Source of the DNA: Patescibacteria group bacterium
GTDB taxonomy: Bacteria > Patescibacteriota > Microgenomatia > UBA1406 > GWC2-37-13
Length of the DNA stretch: 64,000 nt
Assembly (NCBI GenBank): GCA_026415975.1
Contig: JAOAFZ010000001.1
Coordinates: 124,001-188,000, forward strand
Reading direction: 5' to 3'
Shown here piece by piece: positions 43,074 through 51,354 of the stretch. Position 1 is the stretch's first letter; each line of letters opens with the position of its first letter. Under the pieces are notes generated by a model, which saw nothing but the letters and a program-made list of their open reading frames with translations, was not told the DNA's origin and did not search any database. The position numbers and the translations under genes were made by a program.

Positions 43074-44319
43074 TTAATCATCCATGTCAATTACGGTAAT
43101 CTGCAGACCCGTTCCGGGTACTTCAACGACTTCTCCCTCCTTGGGAAACCGATGTAAAATATCGAGTATCAACCAGCTCATCGATCTATGTTTTGGGTAC
43201 TCTTTAGGCAGTGTTATTCCTGATATTTCTTCAAATTCATGTATACTTGCTTCTCCGTGAGCCTTGAACGCAGTCCCGTCAAGCTTTTCGATTAACGTTT
43301 CAGTAACATCAGTTTCGTCTTCAATCTTTCCAAATATTTGTTCAATGATATCCTCTAGGGTAATCAAGCCACTCGTATTACCAAACTCATCAAGAACGAT
43401 TGCCATGTGGATCCGATGTGTCTGAAACTCAAAAAAAAGATCGTCCAAGATCTTGGTTTCAGGTACTTTGTAAGCAATAGTCTGACAGAACTTGTGTACC
43501 GGTTGATCAAGGTTTTCCGGTATAAGTAAATGACGGTTCAGGTGTGGTGTGTGAATAACGTACTCGATGGTGTCAATGGAGTTTTTATATACCGGAATTC
43601 GGGAGAGATTAGTTTCTGATGCAAGGGCAATAAGTTCCCGAAGCTTTGCATCAGATTTAATTGCAACTATATCATTTCTCCTTGTCATAATCTCGCTTAC
43701 TTCCCTGTCATTCAGTAAAAGAAGCTTATTCACCATTTGGCATTCTTTACTTTCCAGCGCTCCCTTTATATGACCGATTCCCAGCGTAGCAATTATTTCT
43801 TCTTGCAGTGTCTTTCTGCTCTCTTCATGATCATTTTTCTTCATTTTATCCAACGCTTTATTCAAAACAACAATAGGAATAAGAATGGAAAACGTGATGA
43901 TCCGGCAGAACTCAATAAGATGTGCTGTAGCCCGGGAAAAGAAAACTGGATACAGAATTGCAAATTTTTTAGGAATAATCTCGCCGAAGATAATAACCAG
44001 AATTGTTCCAATTGTAGCTGAAAGCGTACCACCAAGCTCTACTCCAAACAGTCCAGTGAAAAAAAATAGTCAGATACGTGGCAAGAAGGATATTTACTCC
44101 ATTACTCAGGATCAGGCTGACTGAAATTATGAGGTCAAGTTTCTTGTAAAGCCGGTAAATAAGCCCGGATGCAAACTTACCGTCTTTTTAGAGTACCTCG
44201 ATACGCGCAGGGGAAAGGTTAGTAAAGGCCGTTTCCGCACCGGAAAAAACGGCCGATAAAAAGAGGAGAAATATGCTGTTTGCAATGACGAGTAGGAGTG
44301 GTTCTGAACTTGATTCCAT
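43074..44319 (-). pseudogene. CNNM/CorC (HlyC) family protein, broken by a stop and a frameshift
   Basis: Read from the ATG at 44319, the gene encodes the DUF21/CNNM membrane domain (SAVFSGAETAFTNLSPARIEVL), is interrupted by TAA at 44188-44190, and shifts frame in a run of eight T (plus-strand A run 44059-44066). After correction it continues TIFFTGLFGVELGGT, then the family motif FGEIIPKKFA, a CBS pair (RNDIVAIKSDAKLREL; VLDEFGNTSGLITLEDI) and a CorC_HlyC C-terminal domain. The C-terminal 263 residues remain open from 43865. Intact relatives export Mg2+ or related ions. With two lesions it is most likely dead. Confidence 0.85.
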
Positions 44320-44528
44320 GAAAACCCTAAATCTTTGGTATAGCATATTCACCATTCTTCACAAGCTTTCACATACTCTTTACTTGATTAACTGTATTGT
44401 ACAACTAAATAGTATCTCGCCCACCCTAACCGCTGCGTATGCGGTCTGAAACAGTTTTCACCTCTATAAAGGAAGCTGTTGAAGGGTTTTTTCTTTGAAT
44501 TTTTAGCATTCCCACGAGTTTTACATGA

Positions 44529-44534
44529 TATAAT
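44529..44534 (+). promoter_or_regulatory. Extended -10 box (TGATATAAT) for the toxin gene
   Basis: TATAAT preceded by TG at the extended -10 spacing; predicted +1 near 44541, about 30 nt before the ATG at 44570. Confidence 0.5.
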
Positions 44535-44569
44535 CACCCCCATTAAAATACCATAACACAGTATAGCAC

Positions 44570-46856
44570 ATGGGGGAAAGCCAGGAGAGAGAGGCGAAAC
44601 TACTCGCAGACTCTCGAAAAATGCACTTTTTGCTCACCTGGTACATGGTGTTTTGTGTTATGTTCTCCTCTCCGTTTTTATCAGCCTCTTCTTTGAGAAC
44701 ACGCTCTTTTTGATGCTTCTTACAACTGTCGGAGTAAGTGCCTATACAATGTGCCGGATTGCCCTTCATGGGAGAGCGTAATTACCCGGCAAACTCTGGC
44801 GTAAATGGAAGAAGTACGAAAAGGAAAAGCGAGAGTTTGATCTGAAGGACGCTCAGGAACGAAAGGAATGGGAACAGATTGAGGCGTACATTGCGGCAAA
44901 GTCCCGCGAAAAACCATTTGTTTTTAGAAAGAAGGCCTGGTATGCGGTGATGGTTCCGGTTATTGGTTCTGTGTTGTTGCAACTGCTTTACTTTTGGGGG
45001 GTGGGAGAGTCGATAGACGCCGGGCTTTTTACTGTCTGGGTTTCCTCGAATCTTTTCTTGACGTTTATTTTTTCTGGTATTGGCGGTTTGATGATGTTTC
45101 TCATTCTGAAGTACCGGCAAAAAAAAGAAAACTCTCACCATACACGGAAAGAAAAGAAAAACGACAGCAGTTGGATAAACCGGGTAATTGCCACGGTGAT
45201 CCTGGTATTTTACCTAATCACTCATGGAGTGCTGGCTATTCCAGTAGCTGCCGCATCGCCCGATTGTACAAAGAAGTTAACGCCGGAGGAGTTTCTTCAT
45301 TGTTACGATCCTGAAAAAGAATACGAGCCCGATCCGGAGGCAAGCGTCCCGGAACCCGTGCGGCGGATACCCCTTACTGGTGAGGCAGGTGGCACAGGCG
45401 GTGCTTCTGGTGCAATACCACTGGAAGGCGGAACCGCAGGCAGTGCTAACGCGGGCGCTTCACTTGAGGAGTACTACCGCAAATACCCTGCAATCCCGCC
45501 GGAACAGATCAACGAGCTTTATGCGATGTGTCTGGCAGAAGCATGCTGTACGTTTGAAGAGCTGATTGAGGCGTACGCAATTGAGACTGCATCCCTGGCC
45601 GTTTACGAACATGAAACGACGGAGTATCCCAATCTGTTTCTTGCCCCGTTTCAGGGACTTGCCGGTGTAGGGCAGGATATCTGGAGTTTTGTCACGACAG
45701 AAGGCGGGAAAGGCCTGAACTACCTGAAGGAAAACTGGAACAACCCGAAGAAAATGTTTGACGATGCAAGATGGATATACGGGGAGTTTCAGCAGGCTTA
45801 CCAAGAAGGCCAGCATGCGCGTTTGCGTGAGAAAAAGAATGAAGCCAAAGGTATTGTAGACTTGGTTTGGCCGTAAATTCCAGGAATATAGATCAGACTT
45901 CGGTGGCCAGCTTGCAAAAGACCTCGGCTGGATGGACAAAAACATACTTCAATCGCTTATTAAGCATCAAGCAGACGTACAGGCACACCTTAGTAAGAAC
46001 CCACAGGATCTGTGGATGGTGGTCAATCCGCTTTTTGCACCCTACTTTCACGCCAAAGTGTTTATCGAGAGCAACTACAAAGGCGGTACCCAACAGTTAC
46101 TGCGGGATGCGGCCGTAGCACTGGCAGATAAAAACACTGGAATATACTCAAGTCTCCCTTCAGCGAGCGGACACAGCAGCTTTTTGCAGAAGGTAAGTTA
46201 GCACAGGCCATTGGCCGGGGAGCAGGCGAGATGTCTGTGGAGGCTGGACAGGAGGCAGCAGAAACACTACTCACCGGCGGCTTTGGGAAAGCGGGGATGG
46301 TGGTATTCGGCTTTACCGTGGATGCGAGTAAGGTGGCAAGACGAAGCATTAAGATCGCAGATACGGTTGGGGATTATTCCAGGCTTCCCAGACGATTTCT
46401 TCCCGACATCAAAGTTTCGAATAGATCGTACAAGATTAAAGCAGATACGTCGAAATTTGAAGAGGGAGCATTACAGCATATATTTGATGGAAGTGCAAAA
46501 GGTAGTAAATCAGGCAAAGTATCTTTGCAAGGGTTTCATCACGAAGGAGAGAACATCTATGCTAAGGTCACAAAGGTTCTCAAAACTGATAAAGCAACAG
46601 GTGTCTATGAGCCAGAGGTAGAGATCTTTGGCTATAAAAAGGACAGTCATCCAAAGGCAAAATAACCTTCTTTCCCAAATCATGGTCTAAGGAGGATATC
46701 GTAGGGGCAATCAATAAGACATACGATCCGAAAAATATACAACCCTCAGCACGAGGGTATAATTTAGTATATGAATCTTATGTAAAAGGTGTTAGAACAA
46801 AGGTGATTGTAAATCGAGAAACAAAAGAGATTATTACCAGCTATCCGCTGATATGA
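44570..46856 (+). pseudogene. Membrane-anchored polymorphic toxin with C-terminal EndoU RNase domain, disrupted
   Basis: One ancestral gene of about 760 codons can be read across frames. Segments: 44570-44620; then, after a lost A in an A run, 44620-45875 with an in-frame TAA at 44779-44781; then, after an added C near 45873, to 46134; then, after a lost A in another A run, to 46658; then, after a lost G, to the TGA at 46854. The repaired protein has two N-terminal helices, a charged coiled coil (KWKKYEKEKREFDLKDAQER), two more helices, a fifth helix, an exported Cys/Gly-rich stalk, a helical pre-toxin region and a C-terminal EndoU ribonuclease domain with both His motifs (ALQHIFDGSAKG; LQGFHHEG), VYEPEVEIFG, and FFPKSWSKEDIVGAIN. 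The largest open piece is 44947-45876. An immunity-like gene follows after 31 nt. Confidence 0.8.
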
Positions 46857-46887
46857 AATACAAATACAATACAAACTCTCACTCGAA

Positions 46888-47229
46888 ATGACCCCTGCGA
46901 AAAACTACTATCTGGTAATGCAGATTTTCGATGAGAAAGCTGATTTGTTTGGCGCTTTTCTATCGCAAATAACTGATGAGAGTAGAAAAGATGATGTTCT
47001 GGAATTTGTTGATGACGTGTTAAATGGGAGAATTGAGCAGAACTGGTTTTGCTTTGAAGTGTACTGTATTGAGGTAACAAAAGATAAAACATACATTTAT
47101 TCAAGTAATTTACCCGGAATAGAAGATGACTTCTCAGAGGATAGGTACATAGAAACTTCAGCTGTTCCTGAACTGGTAAATATCTGGTGGGAAAGGTACA
47201 GCTTGGAAAAGGCGAGAAAGAGGCTTTAG
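46888..47229 (+). CDS. Candidate EndoU immunity protein
   Basis: 113 residues, acidic and soluble, with no signal or membrane segment. It starts 31 nt after the toxin stop, the usual place of an immunity gene. It is clearly related to the 47738 protein: DDVLNGRIE/DDVLSGKIE, EVTKDKTYIY/EIRKDKTRVY, RYIET/CYIET, each followed by a hydrophobic-aromatic helix. The family is not one I can name. It would bind and block the EndoU RNase made by sister cells. Unlike the toxin, its frame is intact, suggesting selection to keep protection. Confidence 0.7.
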   Translation: MTPAKNYYLVMQIFDEKADLFGAFLSQITDESRKDDVLEFVDDVLNGRIEQNWFCFEVYCIEVTKDKTYIYSSNLPGIEDDFSEDRYIETSAVPELVNIWWERYSLEKARKRL

Positions 47230-47239
47230 GGTTTTTAAT

Positions 47240-47663
47240 ATGGCGTGTCGTGCCTTCTGCCTTCTCTTTAGAGGTGCTGCCGGCGATACTGGTTAAGCAC
47301 TTGCAGATAAAATCTCTTACTGAAAGATACTTCAGTCTTTTCATTCAGCAAGCGAACACTGCAGCATTTGGTAGAAGGTAATCTAGCACGCGTCGTTTCT
47401 TCATCCGAAGGCAAAAACAAACCCCGCGTATGAAGGAGTATACTCTGCCGAAGTTGAGGTGTGGGGGTACAAGAAAAAAGCACGATCTACCATGTATCCG
47501 GATGATTGGAGTAAAGAGGATATTGTGAGTAAGGTGAATGAAGCGTTATGATAATAAGACTATCGTCGAAAGCAGTTTGTATAAAGGTGAAACGGCCGAT
47601 GGTCTTGAGATAAGAATGAGAATTGATAGAAATGGTAAAATTGCAACTTCGTATATAGAATAA
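47240..47663 (+). pseudogene. Second EndoU toxin-tip fragment (orphan C-terminal module)
   Basis: No membrane or stalk part is present. Pieces in shifting frames match the end of the first toxin: TLQHLVEGNLAR at 47356-47391 for the first His motif, GVYSAEVEVWGYKKK near 47432-47476, YPDDWSKEDIVSKVNEA to about 47547, then, after a frameshift, YDNKTIVESSLYKG to the TAA at 47661. The first toxin has VYEPEVEIFGYKK, FFPKSWSKEDIVGAIN and KTYDPKN in the same order. It is a displaced toxin tip, as left by recombination in CDI/Rhs-type loci, now decayed by several indels. Confidence 0.68.
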
Positions 47664-47737
47664 GTCTGAAAAAATGAAGTTATAGATATAAAATAGTAAA
47701 AAGGCATTACCCCAAAAGTGATGGTTACTTTATTGTT

Positions 47738-48160
47738 ATGGAATTACCCGATGAAATATCGCCTGTTACGGGTTTTTTAGTAGATGCTAATGCATATCCG
47801 GAGTACGCTAAAAAGTGCCTATCAACAATTGACGACGTTCTATCCGGTAAAATCGAATACGCAGAAGAAGATGGTGAAATATACGGTACCGAAATCCGTA
47901 AAGACAAAACCAGGGTTTACAATATGTTTTCAGAAGAAGAGCAAAAAGTCATCGAGTGTTACATCGAAACCGTCGAGCTTAAAAAGATTATTTTAGCTTG
48001 GATAGAAGAACTGAAGAAACACCAAACGAAGAAGTATGCTTCATATAGGCGAACCCCCCCTTTACCCGAATGCATATGCTTGCTACAACGGTCTAGATGT
48101 TGTATCTTACTTAATCCTGAATTTTGTGTAGTATACCGGGGACTTGATATGTTCCTGTAA
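47738..48160 (+). CDS. Second candidate immunity protein, paralogous to 46888
   Basis: 140 residues from the ATG at 47738. Similarity to the first immunity protein covers residues about 25-95 (DDVLSGKIE, EIRKDKTRVY, CYIET). Similarity also extends upstream of this ATG (GYFIVM versus NYYLVM), where no start codon is left in frame, so the original start may be lost. The last 40 residues (after HQTKKYAS) have no match and look like read-through. It may thus be partly decayed. It pairs with the toxin-tip fragment before it. Confidence 0.55.
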   Translation: MELPDEISPVTGFLVDANAYPEYAKKCLSTIDDVLSGKIEYAEEDGEIYGTEIRKDKTRVYNMFSEEEQKVIECYIETVELKKIILAWIEELKKHQTKKYASYRRTPPLPECICLLQRSRCCILLNPEFCVVYRGLDMFL

Positions 48161-48352
48161 CTTTAAAGCATTTAGTCGAAAAAATCTCCGGTGTTCCTGT
48201 CCGGGTAACATTCAATACCTAACTATATGTATAAGTCCTTTTTAATATTCTTTTTTCACAAAGCGACAATCAAGAAGTCCGAGCATTCTTAAAAAATATC
48301 GGCTCGAACTTCATTTTGAAAGATAAAAAATTCCAATTTGCGCTTAAAATCG
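48161..48352. other. AT-rich intergenic DNA at the islet's right end
   Basis: No credible gene. It contains T runs near 48240-48260 and leads to the tRNA-Ser terminator. Confidence 0.4.
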
Positions 48353-48383
48353 GCTGGCGAGCCCTCGCAGAGGGCGAGCCAGC
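48344..48383 (-). terminator. Rho-independent terminator of tRNA-Ser
   Basis: The stem GCTGGC/GCCAGC and GCCCTC/GAGGGC (48353-48383), with a GCA loop and a symmetrical GA/GA internal mismatch, is followed on the minus strand by ATTTT. Confidence 0.75.
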
Positions 48384-48399
48384 AACGGGATTTTCTAAC

Positions 48400-48490
<91 letters not shown>

Positions 48491-48513
48491 TGGTTTGCGG
48501 CTTCTTCCTGCCT

Positions 48514-48519
48514 ATTATA
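48514..48519 (-). promoter_or_regulatory. -10 box (TATAAT) for tRNA-Ser
   Basis: TATAAT on the minus strand, 23 nt before the tRNA 5' end. Confidence 0.45.
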
Positions 48520-48524
48520 CCTGT

Positions 48525-48530
48525 TATTAT
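48525..48530 (+). promoter_or_regulatory. -10 box (TATTAT) for the P-type ATPase gene
   Basis: TATTAT 8 nt before the ATG at 48539. Confidence 0.45.
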
Positions 48531-48538
48531 GAAATGAT

Positions 48539-51187
48539 ATGCAGTTTTACAGCTGTTCCATTGAAGAAACTCGCAAGCAGCTTGGATCCGGCGAAAGGGG
48601 ACTTTCCTCCCGAGAAGCACAAAATAGACTTCGCAAATACGGGAAAAATATCATTCCTGAACGAAAAGCTACACCATGGTATGGTGTACTAGGAAGGCAG
48701 TTTGTGGATCCTCTGATAATAATCCTCGTGATCTCGGTATTTCTTACTGTCATATTCAAGGAACTAAAAGATGCAGCTGTCATTCTTGCCGTAGTTTTGA
48801 CAAATGCGTTCGTAGGATTTTTTCAGGAAATAAATGCGGAGCGCAGTATACGTGCACTTGCGAAGATGCTTGTACCAAAAACGCTGGTGTTACGGGACGG
48901 TGATCAGGTCGAAGTACCGGTTTCGGATGTAGTACCGGGAGATGTCGTCCTACTGAGCTCGGGGATGAGAGTTCCCGCAGATTTGCGTATCGTCGAAGTA
49001 TTGGATGCCTGGGTTGACGAGTCACCTCTTACCGGGGAGTCTGTTCCGGTAAGTAAGCACATCCGGGCGTTACAGCAGGAGCACTTGGCACCAGCAGAGC
49101 AATCAAATATGGCATTCACCGGAACAACGCTGGTCCGGGGAAGACTTACCGGAATTGTCACAGCCACGGGTACCGATACAGTCCTGGGAGGAATTGCCGA
49201 TGAGGTTGCGACGCTTGAGACAGCCAAAACCCCGCTTCAAATGAAAATTGAACGGTTTACGAAGTATGTCGCCATTGCAGTCATTTTAGGCATAGCGGTT
49301 ATTTTTCTTATCGGGATTATTCGTGGGATCTCAGCTGAGTTGTTGTTTTACGAGGCGATTGCTCTGGCGGTGGTAGCAATTCCCGAGAGTCTGCCGATTA
49401 TTGTCACCGTGGCAATGGCAGTAGGAGTGAAGCGTATGGCTTCCAAGAAGACAATTGTTCGTACGTTACCGTCTGTTGAGACTCTGGGTAGTACAAGTGT
49501 AATATGCTCTGATAAGACCGGGACGATCACCTTGAATGAGATGACTGTGGAGCGTCTTTTCGATGGTGATTCGGAGTACGCGGTAGAGGGTCGTGGCTAT
49601 GGGATAAAGGGAGCGGTACTGCGGAATGGAGAACGCGTAAAGCAAGCAAGGGATGGTCTGCGAATGATGTTACGAATAGGCATCCTATGCAATGAGGCTG
49701 ATTTGACCATAATCGATGGAATTTCCCGGATTAGTGGTGATCCCACCGAAGCAGCGTTACTCGTTGTTGCCGAAAAAGCAGGGATATCCGAAGAACGCAC
49801 CAGGCATGATTGCCCGCGGAGAGCGATTCTTCCTTTTGAGTCGGGTAGAAACTTCATGGCCACGGTAAACGAGATCGATGGGACTATGTACTTGCTGGTT
49901 AAGGGCTCGCCCGAAGCACTCGCGGGCCGGTGTACTTGTGCGGAACGGGGCACGGTACAGAAAACGATCGAGAAGGCGAACGAATATGCGGCGGAAGGAC
50001 TTCGCGTTCTTGCGTTTGCATGGAAAAAGCTTGACAAAGTTCCTTACACGCTTACCGAAACAGATGTGGCAGGTCTTACGCTGGCAGGTCTGCAATGCAT
50101 GATTGACCCTCCACGACCTGATGTGTACAAATCAATTCGACGCTGTCAAGAAGCGGGTATACGGGTGATTATAATCACCGGTGATCACGCAATTACGGCA
50201 AAAGCGATTGCCGGTAAAATCGGTATTGATACCGGAGCAGGTGTCATAACGGGAGCTGATCTTAATGATATGTCGCTCAAAGAACTGCGTGAAGTCGTAA
50301 AAAAAACAACTGTGTTTGCACGGGTTTCGCCCGAGAATAAAATGATGATAGTACACCAGTTAATGCAAGATGGCGAAATAGTAGCGGTGACTGGAGACGG
50401 AGTCAACGACGCGCCAATGCTCAGAGCCGCCCACCTTGGAGTGGCAATGGGTAAGACCGGAACTGACGTAGCGCGTGAATCTGCGAATATGGTCCTTCAG
50501 AATGACAGTTTTACTGCAATTGTTGATGCAATCTACGAAGGACGCGTCGTCTTCGAAAATATTCGAAAATCGATTGCGTTTCTAATCCCGACCGGGCTTG
50601 CGGGTATGGCAACAATTTTTTTTGCCCTTATCCTCGGTATTCCCTCACCGTATCACCCCGCGCAACTGCTTTGGATTAACCTTGTAACGAATGGCATTCA
50701 GGTTCTTGCTCTAGCCTTTGAACCAGGAGACAAAAATATTCTTAGGAAGCGTCCGCGAAAACTCGATGAGGAAATAATGGGTAAAGATCAGATCCGGCGG
50801 ACAATACTGGTTGCCGGAACGATTACGATCGGGGTAATGGGAGTGTATCTCACGCTTCTTCAGTCGGGAGCCGCTGTAGAGACTGCACGGACGATTGCCG
50901 TGACCACGATGGTTTTTTTCCAGTTTTTTCAGCTTTTGAATGCGCGCTCCGAAACTCAGTCGTTGCTTGCCATGAACTGGCGTTCAAATCCTGTCCTGAT
51001 TTTGGGCATGGCAGGTTCACTTCTTGCCCACCTGGCCGCGTTATATGTTCCAGCATTTTACTGGCTTTTCTACCTTGAACCCATAAACCTGGAGGCCTGG
51101 ATGCTGATCCTCTCGACGGCAGTTACGGTTGTCGGTGTAGTAGAAGCAGATAAATATCTCCAACGAAAACGTGAGGCGCGGTCTTGA
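48539..51187 (+). CDS. P-type cation ATPase (Ca2+-ATPase-like, P2A)
   Basis: 882 residues. Cation_ATPase_N domain, then TGES (165-168) in the actuator, PESLP (282-286) in M4, the phosphorylated Asp325 in CSDKTGTITLNE, KGSPEA in the nucleotide-binding domain, TGDHAITAKAIA, and TGDGVNDAPML in the hinge. Ten helices are arranged as in SERCA/PMR1-type pumps. M4 has PESLP where many Ca2+ pumps have PEGLP, so Ca2+ or Mn2+ is likely but unproven. It exports or sequesters cations using ATP. Probably transcribed alone from a -10 box right before the start. Confidence 0.95.
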   Translation: MQFYSCSIEETRKQLGSGERGLSSREAQNRLRKYGKNIIPERKATPWYGVLGRQFVDPLIIILVISVFLTVIFKELKDAAVILAVVLTNAFVGFFQEINAERSIRALAKMLVPKTLVLRDGDQVEVPVSDVVPGDVVLLSSGMRVPADLRIVEVLDAWVDESPLTGESVPVSKHIRALQQEHLAPAEQSNMAFTGTTLVRGRLTGIVTATGTDTVLGGIADEVATLETAKTPLQMKIERFTKYVAIAVILGIAVIFLIGIIRGISAELLFYEAIALAVVAIPESLPIIVTVAMAVGVKRMASKKTIVRTLPSVETLGSTSVICSDKTGTITLNEMTVERLFDGDSEYAVEGRGYGIKGAVLRNGERVKQARDGLRMMLRIGILCNEADLTIIDGISRISGDPTEAALLVVAEKAGISEERTRHDCPRRAILPFESGRNFMATVNEIDGTMYLLVKGSPEALAGRCTCAERGTVQKTIEKANEYAAEGLRVLAFAWKKLDKVPYTLTETDVAGLTLAGLQCMIDPPRPDVYKSIRRCQEAGIRVIIITGDHAITAKAIAGKIGIDTGAGVITGADLNDMSLKELREVVKKTTVFARVSPENKMMIVHQLMQDGEIVAVTGDGVNDAPMLRAAHLGVAMGKTGTDVARESANMVLQNDSFTAIVDAIYEGRVVFENIRKSIAFLIPTGLAGMATIFFALILGIPSPYHPAQLLWINLVTNGIQVLALAFEPGDKNILRKRPRKLDEEIMGKDQIRRTILVAGTITIGVMGVYLTLLQSGAAVETARTIAVTTMVFFQFFQLLNARSETQSLLAMNWRSNPVLILGMAGSLLAHLAALYVPAFYWLFYLEPINLEAWMLILSTAVTVVGVVEADKYLQRKREARS

Positions 51188-51231
51188 AATCGACTCGGTT
51201 CACGCCAGTGATGAAGGGTTCCGATCTCGTG

Positions 51232-51303
51232 AGGCGCAAACCGGAATCGAACCGGTGCATAGCTGTTTTGCAGACAGCCGTGTTACCACTTCACCATTGC
51301 GCC
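51232..51303 (-). tRNA. tRNA-Cys(GCA)
   Basis: Acceptor GGCGCAA/TTGCGCC, anticodon stem GCTGT/ACAGC with loop CTGCAAA (anticodon GCA), T arm ACCGG/CCGGT, discriminator T (U73, the Cys identity base). CCA is not encoded. A minus-strand TACAAT lies about 15 nt upstream. Confidence 0.95.
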
Positions 51304-51354
51304 AAGTACATCCCAGACATTGTACCCTATGAAAGCTACAGGGACAAGTAAAGT

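Noticed and set aside
44059-44066. Programmed frameshifting at the A8/T8 run of the CNNM gene
   Set aside because: A separate in-frame TAA lies upstream and no stimulatory structure is evident; decay is simpler.
43865-44319. Two separate genes for the membrane and CBS parts of the CNNM/CorC locus
   Set aside because: The frames join exactly into one CNNM protein after removing one T; no start codon context for a second gene.
44779-44781. Stop-codon reassignment (UAA read as an amino acid)
   Set aside because: UAA ends many intact genes here, including groEL and dnaG.
44521-45141. Minus-strand frames across the start of the toxin gene
   Set aside because: Low-quality shadows; the plus strand there reads as membrane helices and coiled coil once frames are joined.
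47187-47483. Short frames on both strands in the toxin-tip region
   Set aside because: The only similarity is to the first EndoU tip in the pieced plus-strand frames.
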